Shown: positions 1 through 6,055 of the stretch, piece by piece
Numbering within the stretch: position 1 is the first letter of the stretch
Layout of the letters: every line of letters begins with the position of its first letter
Origin: CAZGMJ01 sp964526785
Lineage (GTDB): Bacteria; Planctomycetota; Phycisphaerae; Sedimentisphaerales; Anaerobacaceae
Direction: 5' to 3'
DNA length: 22,773 bases
Assembly (NCBI GenBank): GCA_964526785.1
Contig: CAZGMJ010000080.1
Location: 1 to 22,773 of the forward strand
Notes under the pieces: model-generated
The model's database searches: none
What the model saw: the letters and a program-made list of their open reading frames with translations, nothing else
What the model was told of the DNA's origin: nothing
Translations under genes and position numbers: made by a program

Positions 1-57
1 CCTCTACTCTAATTATTGGCAAGGAACTGTCTCACCCATTCTGACACAGAGGGGTGC

Positions 58-120
58 GACTGTTTGACAGTCTGACAGTTCGTTATTGCGACAGTTCGGA
101 AGTTCGTTAGCGCTTGAATG
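58..120. repeat. Degenerate octamer-type repeat downstream of the first HEPN gene
   Basis: The stretch is built of related 8-mers such as CAGTTCGT, TATTGCGA and CAGTTCGG, preceded by GTCTGACAG words. A close relative of this block lies at 3249-3285, in the spacer inside the large octamer region, where CAGTTCGC and TATTGCGT recur. I see no coding sequence in 1-139; the reading frame that crosses it is a shadow of the HEPN gene. The block is therefore best read as a decayed member of the intergenic octamer repeats in this window. Confidence 0.4.
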
Positions 121-139
121 TATCAACGCGCAAATGCGA

Positions 140-529
140 TTAAGACAACATAGCAAGAACCGTTTCATGGACGTCAGCGGCAAATTGCTCGAATCTTGAA
201 ACATCTTTCTCAGTTGGTCTGCCCCAAGTGGTCAAACCAAGTTCACCGGGATAACGCCCATCTGTGTAAATATCGCTCAGCTCTCTAAGCACATCCACAT
301 CCAAGGTCTCTGCGAACTGGTCCGCTACTAATTCCCAGAGCCTTCTCAAATCGTGAATCCGCGGCACCTTTCCCAGTCGCTCTTCTGCAACAGCTTTTAA
401 GCACTTCTCCACGCACTGCTGGGCATGGAACGCAGTCACCCCACTTAGGTGCCGGCTGGAACGAAGGGCCCGAATTGCATCCAAATCTTCCAGAGCTTTT
501 GCAAGCCAGGCCTCCGTGATACGCTTCAT
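140..529 (-). CDS. HEPN domain protein (HEPN1), partner of the adjacent nucleotidyltransferase
   Basis: A 129-residue all-helical protein of the small HEPN family (PF05168-like). It shows the family signature HAQQ (residues 35-38) with EKCLKA (41-46), then PRIHDL (56-61) and RYPGE (92-96). Family knowledge: HEPN proteins paired with MNT nucleotidyltransferases form two-gene modules that often act as toxin-antitoxin or defence units, the HEPN being an RNase or a ribonucleoprotein-binding component. The usual Rx4-6H RNase motif is not visible here: the His of PRIHD is preceded by Arg only at other spacings, so RNase activity is doubtful. The ATG overlaps the TGA of NTase1 by 4 bp (ATGA), so the two are translationally coupled. 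Which of the two is toxin and which is antitoxin cannot be read from the sequence. Confidence 0.88.
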   Translation of the reverse strand: MKRITEAWLAKALEDLDAIRALRSSRHLSGVTAFHAQQCVEKCLKAVAEERLGKVPRIHDLRRLWELVADQFAETLDVDVLRELSDIYTDGRYPGELGLTTWGRPTEKDVSRFEQFAADVHETVLAMLS

Positions 530-870
530 ACTTCAATTCCCCGAATGATAATCTCTTTCGAAAAAGAACTGCCTATATCCTGAAATGCCTTCCACTCCGG
601 TATCGTGTAGACAAGAACGTCGAGAGGATACTTACGATTCAGGTCATCCAGTGCCCTTCGCACACAAAGACGATTCATCATCTTCTCACGATACGTCGTG
701 GGCGTGGATTGGCTGTTCAGCACAACGATCAAATCGATATCACTATCGTCCGTCGGATGGCCCCAGGCGTAACTGCCGAAGAGGATGACCTTCTCGGGAC
801 GCAGCGGTTCGAGCGCAGCGCTGACCTGCTCTCGTAAGTCATCCGGCAACCTGCTGTCTGTTCTTATCAT
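526..870 (-). CDS. MNT-type minimal nucleotidyltransferase (NTase1)
   Basis: A 114-residue polymerase-beta-superfamily minimal nucleotidyltransferase. The signature is FGSYAWG (31-37) followed by the acidic pair D44/D46 in SDIDLIVV, with a third acidic candidate D84 in PLDVLVYT. Family knowledge: such proteins transfer NMP (in the MntA/HepT system, AMP) to a partner HEPN protein. The downstream HEPN1 begins within its stop codon, which is the usual order for these modules. No strong Shine-Dalgarno sequence precedes the ATG. The catalytic triad looks intact, so the enzyme is probably active. The function assignment comes from motifs and context only. Confidence 0.88.
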   Translation of the reverse strand: MIRTDSRLPDDLREQVSAALEPLRPEKVILFGSYAWGHPTDDSDIDLIVVLNSQSTPTTYREKMMNRLCVRRALDDLNRKYPLDVLVYTIPEWKAFQDIGSSFSKEIIIRGIEV

Positions 871-955
871 GAGATTATTCTATGCCCGTACTGTTCCACT
901 GTCAAACCGAATGGGAAGATCAGCGAGTAGTGCTCAAGGGGCCAGGGGGTTAACC

Positions 956-1150
956 AGTAGTCGAGTAGTCGAGAAGTCGGTAAATCAAGGGGTCAAGGCA
1001 TCAAGGCACAAAGGCAACAAGAATTAACGAGTAGTCGAGAAATCGAGTAGTCAAGAAGACAAGTAGTGGACGAGGCATCAAGGCAACAAGAATTAACGAG
1101 GAGTCGAGAAATCGAGTAGGCAAGAAGTTGAGAAGGCAAAAGATTCGGAA
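956..1150. repeat. Octamer repeat block, AGNNGTCR family, between two HEPN/MNT modules
   Basis: A purine-rich 8-bp periodicity runs through the spacer between NTase1 and the HEPN fragment. Units include AGTAGTCG, AGAAGTCG, AGGCATCA, AGGCAACA, AGAATTAA, AGAAATCG, AGTAGTCA and AGAAGACA. A longer near-identical segment of roughly 35 bp (AGGCAACAAGAATTAACGAG onward) occurs twice, at about 1011-1058 and 1081-1128. The same family reappears as a cleaner array at 3056-3135. Any open frame across it is a by-product of the repeat. Confidence 0.7.
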
Positions 1151-1187
1151 ATCCTTGAATTCTCGTCTACTTGAATTCTATGCTCCT

Positions 1188-1322
1188 CTAATTATACGCC
1201 TTGCATGCATCCAAGGCGGCATTCGCCTCCTGCGGGTCTGCGGATTCACCAGCATATCTCAAGGCAACGGCACCGATGGACAGCAGGCTGCGCTGGTTTT
1301 CGGGCCATTTCCACGTCAGCAC
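1188..1322 (-). pseudogene. HEPN C-terminal fragment (HEPN3-C)
   Basis: Directly downstream of the HEPN2 stop, in a different frame, the minus strand encodes a 44-residue tail ending at TAG (1188-1190). It contains GAVALRYAGESADPQEANAA and then LDACKAYN. This matches the C-terminal pattern of HEPN proteins, 'AVxxRYPGESADxxEAxxAL', and parallels RYPGE of HEPN1 and RYPDD of HEPN2. There is no start codon with a ribosome site and no HAQQ/EKxLKA core. It is most simply the tail of a third HEPN gene whose first residues are at 2173, displaced by the NTase2/HEPN2 pair. The family match is made by eye. Confidence 0.6.
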
Positions 1323-1330
1323 GTCAATCC
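1323..1330. repeat. 8-bp direct repeat, distal copy (GTCAATCC)
   Basis: The 8-bp word GTCAATCC (GGATTGAC on the coding strand) lies exactly where the HEPN2 stop codon meets the HEPN3-C fragment. An identical copy is at 2144-2151, where NTase3 ends inside the HEPN3-N fragment. In both fragments the word is read as codons ATT GAC, so the two broken HEPN pieces are in phase across the repeat. Confidence 0.55.
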
Positions 1331-1725
1331 CCGGAATCGATGAGCGCCTCTACGATTCTTTTCACATCCTTCGCAAGCCCGGCATAATATGACGTCTCCG
1401 CGGAACCGGGAACATAAAAGTCATCCGGATAACGTACGGAGACTCCAAAATCCGTAAGACTCTTCGGATCGATGTTGTCCAGCTCTCCCGACGTGACGTT
1501 TCGGCATTCGGATAGCAGGAAGTCGATATCGTGCGTTCTCGGGAAATCCACATTCTTGCGGGCCAGCAGCGCCTTGAGGTATTTCTCCACCGCCTGTTGG
1601 GCGTGAAAGCATATCGTTGAAGCATAGGCCTGCGGATCGCACTGAATAAGACGACCAATAACTGCGATGTCTTCATTGGCTCTGAACAGCCATTTGTTGA
1701 CATAATCTTTCAGGTCATCGTTCAC
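1324..1725 (-). CDS. HEPN domain protein (HEPN2), partner of NTase2
   Basis: A 133-residue small HEPN protein with HAQQ (41-44), EKYLKA (47-52), FPRTHDI (61-67) and SVRYPDD (96-102). The start is GTG, overlapping the NTase2 stop codon by 4 bp (GTGA), so it is coupled to the nucleotidyltransferase as in the first module. A canonical Rx4-6H RNase motif is again not evident. It differs clearly in sequence from HEPN1, so the two modules are not a recent tandem duplication. With NTase2 it appears to have been placed inside a third HEPN gene (fragments at 1188-1322 and 2039-2173). Confidence 0.88.
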   Translation of the reverse strand: MNDDLKDYVNKWLFRANEDIAVIGRLIQCDPQAYASTICFHAQQAVEKYLKALLARKNVDFPRTHDIDFLLSECRNVTSGELDNIDPKSLTDFGVSVRYPDDFYVPGSAETSYYAGLAKDVKRIVEALIDSGD

Positions 1726-2051
1726 AGCGGAACACCCTCCCTGAGGATGCTCCTGACAATGTGACCCGGAAGGTCCTTCTTCCGCCGAATTTCCTCATCG
1801 CTCTGAACCAGGATATCGGAGAGGACTCTCTTTTCGAGCAGCCGTTTGCGAACCTGTGTTCTCAGTGCAAGCTTATCCCCTGGCCGCAGAGATTGCTCTG
1901 TCACGACCAGGATATCGTAGTCACTCATGGGGGCCGCGGTCCCTCGGGCGTGCGAGCCGAACAGCACGACTCGAGCCCCGGGAACCACCGAGCGTACGAT
2001 CTCACCAATCATCGCCATCACATCGTTAGTCTGCGGCATCATAATGAGCAT
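1722..2051 (-). CDS. MNT-type minimal nucleotidyltransferase (NTase2)
   Basis: A 109-residue minimal nucleotidyltransferase with FGSHARG (31-37), D44/D46 in SDYDILVV and a third Asp at 79 in LSDILVQS. The frame is open up to an ATG at 2106-2108, but those first 19 residues overlap and are out of frame with the HEPN3-N fragment, and they do not resemble the family. I therefore chose the internal ATG at 2049-2051, which gives a family-typical length. A weak AGAGG lies about 13 nt upstream. The stop overlaps the GTG of HEPN2. Role as for NTase1: probable nucleotidylation of its HEPN partner. Confidence 0.85.
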   Translation of the reverse strand: MLIMMPQTNDVMAMIGEIVRSVVPGARVVLFGSHARGTAAPMSDYDILVVTEQSLRPGDKLALRTQVRKRLLEKRVLSDILVQSDEEIRRKKDLPGHIVRSILREGVPL

Positions 2052-2173
2052 TGTAGCCCGCTGACCTCTGGAAGACAAGAGGATTCCGCATACAGTCCAA
2101 TCGGCCAACCCCTCTCCTCTATCTTTTCGGCGCCATCGTCCTTGTCAATCCATTCCTTGACGATTTCGGTCAT
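2039..2173 (-). pseudogene. HEPN N-terminal fragment (HEPN3-N) after NTase3
   Basis: A 44-codon frame starts with ATG at 2171-2173, 26 codons upstream of and overlapping the end of NTase3. It reads MTEIVKEWIDK before losing family resemblance. That beginning is the usual one for PF05168 HEPN proteins ('MTxIVKEWIEKAEGD'), and the position immediately after a nucleotidyltransferase is where the HEPN partner belongs. After about residue 12 the reading frame runs into sequence upstream of NTase2 and stops at 2039. I read it as the 5' stump of a disrupted HEPN gene whose 3' stump is at 1188-1322. Confidence 0.6.
2144..2151. repeat. 8-bp direct repeat, proximal copy (GTCAATCC)
   Basis: Second copy of the exact 8-bp direct repeat described at 1323-1330. 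It contains the NTase3 stop codon and lies at the point where the HEPN3-N fragment ceases to look like a HEPN protein. The copies are 821 bp apart and bracket the NTase2/HEPN2 pair. Confidence 0.55.
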
Positions 2174-2546
2174 GCAGAATCCTTCCTTCTGACAGGATAT
2201 GCCGCGTATAGAAGGGATTCCCGTCCGCCACGTTGCGATCCACCTGCTCCGGAGTCGCCACGATCAGATCAACTGCGAACCGCCGGCCCCATAGCAAATG
2301 CTCGATTTGACGTCGGATGCGGCGGTTGGTTTCGCCGCTGTCCTGAATTACAAAAAGGTCGAGATCGCTGGCCCATTCTTCCCGCCCCGCGCTGCGCGAT
2401 CCGAAGAGAATAATCTGTTTGGGAGCAACTGCCTGAACTATTTTTTGGACTATATAGTCCAAAAGATCTGCGGTAATACGTGATGTGGCCAGCCGCATAT
2501 CGCCCTGCGGCGCACCTGTCTGTTCATTGGACCTGTTCACAGCCAT
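2145..2546 (-). CDS. MNT-type nucleotidyltransferase (NTase3), orphaned from its HEPN
   Basis: A 133-residue minimal nucleotidyltransferase with FGSRSAG (48-54), D61/D63 in SDLDLFVI and D93 in AVDLIVAT, so the catalytic acids are present. The ATG at 2544-2546 is preceded by GAGAGGA with a 7-nt spacer, a good ribosome site that supports this start. It is the first gene of the three-module cluster. Its HEPN partner is reduced to a stump (2039-2173). The last residues (RNRQGMD) are read through the stump's start, an overlap longer than the 4 bp of the other modules. If the partner is lost, the enzyme may act on another HEPN in the cluster or be drifting. Confidence 0.85.
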   Translation of the reverse strand: MAVNRSNEQTGAPQGDMRLATSRITADLLDYIVQKIVQAVAPKQIILFGSRSAGREEWASDLDLFVIQDSGETNRRIRRQIEHLLWGRRFAVDLIVATPEQVDRNVADGNPFYTRHILSEGRILHDRNRQGMD

Positions 2547-2651
2547 ATGGCTTTCCTCTCGTTGTCTTAAAACGGCGATTTATCCAATAAGCAGTCTTTC
2601 GTCCGAGGCTCTCGTCACTGAATCAGTCCGTCCTGTTTTGCCACGGCTATC

Positions 2652-2657
2652 ATTATA
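2652..2657 (-). promoter_or_regulatory. Possible -10 element for the NTase3-led cluster
   Basis: On the minus strand a perfect TATAAT lies about 105 nt upstream of the NTase3 ATG, in an AT-rich stretch (2650-2672). No convincing -35 hexamer sits 16-18 nt further upstream, so this is a weak call. The rest of 2550-2780 shows nothing recognisable. Confidence 0.3.
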
Positions 2658-2780
2658 GAATAGCATATGCTTCCGTTCGTTACTGGTCAATCCCATTCAC
2701 AGGCCGTTTGAGAAAAGCTGACGACGCAAGCAAGGCCATTTTTGGCTCAAAAACGGGCATTGGGCGTTTACATCGCCTTG

Positions 2781-3032
2781 ATGTAAACTTACATTGCCAC
2801 GATGTAAGCTTACAATGCCTCAATGTAAACTTACAATGACACGATGTAAATTAACAACGCCGTGATGTAAGCTTGCAATGCCTCAATGTAAATTCACAAT
2901 GCCTCGATGCAGGCTTACATTACCTCAATGTAAATCCACAATGCCTCGATGTAAGCTTCCAATGGCACGATGGTAGTTCACAATGACGCGATGTCAGTTC
3001 ACAATGCCGTGATGTCAGTTCACAATGCCGTG
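2781..3032. repeat. 21-bp tandem array, 12 units
   Basis: Twelve consecutive units of exactly 21 bp with no length variation. Early units read ATGTAARCTTACAATGCCTCR and later ones ATGTCAGTTCACAATGCCGTG; the last two full units are identical. A partial unit precedes the array (about 2767-2780). Several units hold the perfect dyad TGTAAGCTTACA. Twenty-one bp is two helical turns, so the dyads fall on one DNA face. It is also a multiple of three, which creates a fortuitous open frame (from 2970) with no coding character. There are no unique spacers, so it is not a CRISPR. Confidence 0.9.
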
Positions 3033-3055
3033 ATGGAAAAGGGAACAAAACAGCA

Positions 3056-3135
3056 AGTAGTCGAGAAGCCGAGTAGTCAAGAATACGAGGAGTCGAGAAG
3101 CCGAGGAGTCAAGAAGACGAGAAGTCGAGAATACG
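3056..3135. repeat. Octamer array A (AGNNGTCR family), 10 units
   Basis: Ten uninterrupted 8-bp units: AGTAGTCG, AGAAGCCG, AGTAGTCA, AGAATACG, AGGAGTCG, AGAAGCCG, AGGAGTCA, AGAAGACG, AGAAGTCG, AGAATACG. Phase is kept throughout. It follows the 21-bp array after 23 nt and precedes array B after 3 nt. The same word family fills 956-1150, between the HEPN/MNT modules. Confidence 0.85.
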
Positions 3136-3138
3136 ACT

Positions 3139-3242
3139 CCGTCCAACTGTCTAACTGTCTGACCGTCCGACCGTCCAACGGTTTAACCGTCCAACCGTCC
3201 CACCGAAACACCGGCCAACTGTCCGACCGAAACACCGTCCAT
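3139..3242. repeat. Octamer array B, short block (CYGTCYNA family), 13 units
   Basis: Thirteen in-phase 8-mers of the form CCGTCCAA, CTGTCTAA, CTGTCTGA, CCGTCCGA, with some CCGAAACA variants. The block ends at 3242. A 102-bp spacer (3243-3344) follows; it contains CAGTTCGC/TATTGCGT words related to 58-120 but is otherwise featureless. Confidence 0.85.
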
Positions 3243-3344
3243 GAAACGGCAGTTCGCTATTGCGTTAGTTCGCCAGTTGGGAATCCTGGCATTCCCCCTC
3301 GATGCCTCGATCCCGCAGTGCCTGGATGCCTTCCCATCGTATGG

Positions 3345-3704
3345 GGGTCTCACCGAAACACCGTCCGACTGTCCCACTGTCTCACCGATATACCGTCCAA
3401 CTGTCTAACTGTCTGACCGTCCGACTGTCCCACTGTCCGACCGTCTGACCGATACACTGTCCCACTGTCTCACCGATACACCGTCCAACTGTCTAACTGT
3501 CTGACCGTCCGACTGTCCCACTGTCCGACCGTCTGACCGATACACTGTCCCACTGTCTCACCGATACACCGTCCAACGGTCTCACCGTCTAACTGTCTAA
3601 CTGTCTGACCGATACACTGTCCCACTGTCCGACCGAAACACCGTCCAACTGTCTAACCGTCTGACCGTCCAACTGTCCCACTGTCTCACCGAAACACCGT
3701 CACA
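3345..3704. repeat. Octamer array B, long block, about 45 units with a duplicated 88-bp super-unit
   Basis: Forty-five consecutive 8-bp units of the CYGTCYNA family (with CCGATACA/CCGAAACA variants) run without a single phase break. Positions 3393-3480 and 3481-3568 are identical 88-bp blocks of eleven octamers, evidence of recent segmental duplication within an older divergent array. The last unit, CCGTCACA at 3697-3704, contains the stop codon of the minus-strand kinase gene, so the array forms the gene's entire immediate 3' flank. Confidence 0.9.
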
Positions 3705-6054
3705 CGTACGCGTATCGGTTCTGTCGGCTCGAGCCGACGAAGACTGTGCCGATCAGATTGCCGCCGCCGGATGACAGGCGGACCAGTGCGTCGATCTGGT
3801 CGTTCTGCTGCGAGACGTGCTCGCGCTCGACCATGATTGTGCCGTCCACCTGGTTCGAGAGAATCGTCGAATCGGCCACCGGCAGTACCGGCGAACTGTC
3901 GAAAAGGATAATATCGTATCGCTGCCGCAGCTTATCGGCGTACTCGGCGAAATTGCCCTTGGCGATGTCCTCGAATACCGTCCCGTTATCGCCCTGCTGC
4001 TTGCCGGCGGGCATAAAGCCAAGCCCCGCGGTTTCGGTCACTTTGAAGACGTAGTGCTTCGAAACCGTGCCGCGGCTGACCGACTGGATGAAGCCCGATT
4101 TGTCGCACAGGTCGAACCGCCGCGTCAGCGTCATCTTCCGCAGATCGGCGTCCACCAGCAGCACCTTCTTGCCCGAGCGGGCCAGACTCTCGCCGAGCAT
4201 CAGCGAGAACTGGGATTTGCCGGTCCCGGCGACCGCACTGGTAATCAGCACCGCCGCGCTGCCCTGGCCGTTGAGCCGCGAGAGCAGCGCCGTGCGGACG
4301 ATGCGGATGGACTCGATCATCGTCGAGCCGACCTGCCCGTTCTTTGCCCGGCGGCTGCTGATCTTCGGTATGTGGCCCAGGAAAAGAATCTGCATGGGAT
4401 ACGGCATATCCTCCGGGCCGTAGACCGCCCTGCTCCTGCCGGCCCGGATGAACGCCAGACCGCCGCCTGCACCGACGGCCAGGATCGAGACCATGGCGGT
4501 GAACATCAGACGGCGATCGTTGTACGGCCCGGATTCGGGAACTGCGCGCGTAAGGATCTCAATCGAACCCGGGGCGTTGCGCTCCATGTCTTTCTGGTCC
4601 AGCCGCTGACGGACGGCGTCGTACAGCTCGCGCTTGTGCGCCAGTTCGGTATTCTGCTTTTCGAGCAGTTGGGCGTTCTGAAAGAGCGTGTCGAATTCGG
4701 CCTGCTGATTGTCGATATCGGCCAGCAGCAGCTTTTCCTCCCGCCGGGCGCGCTTGAGCTGATGTTCCAGATAGGCGATGGTCTGGCGGGAATCGAGCTG
4801 ACCGGTCCCGGCCGTCGCCACGGGCAGGCTGCGCCGGTGGGCGAGCAGTTCATCGAGCTGCTCCTGTCGCTGCTGGAGACGCTGTTCAAGAAAATCAAGC
4901 TGCTTTTTCGCCTGGATCGCATCAGGATGCGTCTCCTTGCGGGTATCGACCTCGATATCGTGGCGAAGCTGCCGGATCGCCGAATCCAGCTCGCGCCACT
5001 GCTCATCTTCATAGTATTCGGTTTTCTGGCCGCTTTGGGCGTCGGTCCGGAGATCGTTGCTGTCGTAGCTGCTCAGTTCATCCAGTTCCCACTGCAGCAG
5101 GTCGATATTCTGCTGTACCTGCGCGAGCCGTCCCTGGGCCTCGTCCAATCGGACCTTGCGCTGCGATACCAGCTCCTGCGGAGAGGATGTGCCGAGCTTG
5201 CTGCGCAGATCGTCGATCCCGCTTTCGCGGCCGCGGATATCGTTGCCCAGCGTCTGATACTGCTCGGCCAGACGGCGATAGACCTTGTCCTTCGTGGCAT
5301 CGGTCATCTCCCCGAGGTACCGTACGTAATGGTCCAGGATCTTGTTGAGGATCAGCGTGGCGTCCTGCGGGTCGGCGGCGGTGAAGGAGACGTCGATAAT
5401 CTCGGTCTCCTTGCGGGGACTGGCGGAAAGCGACTCCTTGAGCCGGTCCAGAGGCGGCGACGATGTGCCGCGAATCTGCTGGAGCAACGTCTTCGGCGGC
5501 CGTTTGTACCATTGCGTCTGGCGCACATCCTGCTCATCCAGCACCCGCTGGAGTACGGGCGTACTGCTGATGATCGGGATCTGGGTGTTGACGAATGAAT
5601 CGTACAGCGGGATCTTGCCGCTCTCTTCGGTCTGGAAGACCAGATACGGAATGATCGGCCGAACCCGCACTTCCGCCCTGGCCCGGTACATCGGCACGAA
5701 ACGGCCCCATATAGTGGGTATCGCCAGCCCGGCAACGATCGCGGCGACCGCCAGCACCGTCCATTTGAATCGCCAGATGGATTCGAGAATGTGAAATGAC
5801 GGCGGGATGACGGGCCCGCCCCCCCCCGGGCCGCCGCCGTACTGGTTCGGCCAGGTGCCGCCATCCGGCGCCAGCAGGTGTTCGAGCGTTTCCTCCTCCC
5901 TGCTGTGCGCGGGCTGTCGAGCCCGAACGGGAGCCCCTGAATGATCCGCACCGAGCATCTCGTCGCCAGGCGGCGAGGATCGGGCGTCCGGTCGCTCACT
6001 GCCGGAATCGTTTTTTGGAGGTTTTTTTGGGTTATTCATATTATCCGCCCCCAT
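3700..6054 (-). CDS. Wzc-like polysaccharide co-polymerase / BY-kinase
   Basis: Inner-membrane chain-length regulator with a bacterial tyrosine kinase domain, for exopolysaccharide polymerisation and export. In order: a Pro/Gly-rich cytoplasmic N-terminus of about 95 residues; a first membrane segment (coding 5763-5707, WTVLAVAAIVAGLAIPTIW); a Wzz-type periplasmic region with long coiled coils; a second membrane segment (about 4510-4446); and a P-loop kinase domain. Walker A is VAGTGKSQ, Walker A' is VLLVDADLRK and Walker B is IILFDSSPV. The C-terminus has only two tyrosines (RYAYV), far fewer than the Tyr-rich tail of E. coli Wzc. The frame is open to 6159. I start at the ATG 1 nt after the upstream stop (TGATATG); the ATG at 6037-6039, preceded by GGGGGCGG, is an equally good choice. 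It is the second gene of an operon with 6056-7615. Confidence 0.9.
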   Translation of the reverse strand: MGADNMNNPKKPPKNDSGSERPDARSSPPGDEMLGADHSGAPVRARQPAHSREEETLEHLLAPDGGTWPNQYGGGPGGGGPVIPPSFHILESIWRFKWTVLAVAAIVAGLAIPTIWGRFVPMYRARAEVRVRPIIPYLVFQTEESGKIPLYDSFVNTQIPIISSTPVLQRVLDEQDVRQTQWYKRPPKTLLQQIRGTSSPPLDRLKESLSASPRKETEIIDVSFTAADPQDATLILNKILDHYVRYLGEMTDATKDKVYRRLAEQYQTLGNDIRGRESGIDDLRSKLGTSSPQELVSQRKVRLDEAQGRLAQVQQNIDLLQWELDELSSYDSNDLRTDAQSGQKTEYYEDEQWRELDSAIRQLRHDIEVDTRKETHPDAIQAKKQLDFLEQRLQQRQEQLDELLAHRRSLPVATAGTGQLDSRQTIAYLEHQLKRARREEKLLLADIDNQQAEFDTLFQNAQLLEKQNTELAHKRELYDAVRQRLDQKDMERNAPGSIEILTRAVPESGPYNDRRLMFTAMVSILAVGAGGGLAFIRAGRSRAVYGPEDMPYPMQILFLGHIPKISSRRAKNGQVGSTMIESIRIVRTALLSRLNGQGSAAVLITSAVAGTGKSQFSLMLGESLARSGKKVLLVDADLRKMTLTRRFDLCDKSGFIQSVSRGTVSKHYVFKVTETAGLGFMPAGKQQGDNGTVFEDIAKGNFAEYADKLRQRYDIILFDSSPVLPVADSTILSNQVDGTIMVEREHVSQQNDQIDALVRLSSGGGNLIGTVFVGSSRQNRYAYV

Positions 6055-6055
6055 A

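Noticed and set aside
1722..2108. Longer start for NTase2 at 2108
   Set aside because: The extra 19 residues overlap the HEPN3-N fragment out of frame and do not resemble other MNT proteins; the ATG at 2051 gives family-typical length.
2970..3416. A 148-residue plus-strand open frame starting in the 21-bp array
   Set aside because: Its composition simply follows the 21-bp and 8-bp repeats (VHNAVMSVHNAVM and similar). There is no ribosome site or domain; repeat-generated frame.
2781..3704. CRISPR array
   Set aside because: The units are contiguous 21-mers and 8-mers with no unique spacers, and no cas gene is nearby.
3817..5598. A 593-residue open frame on the plus strand
   Set aside because: It lies wholly antisense to the Wzc-like gene, which has clear Walker motifs. 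The plus-strand product has no domain and reflects the high GC of the real gene.
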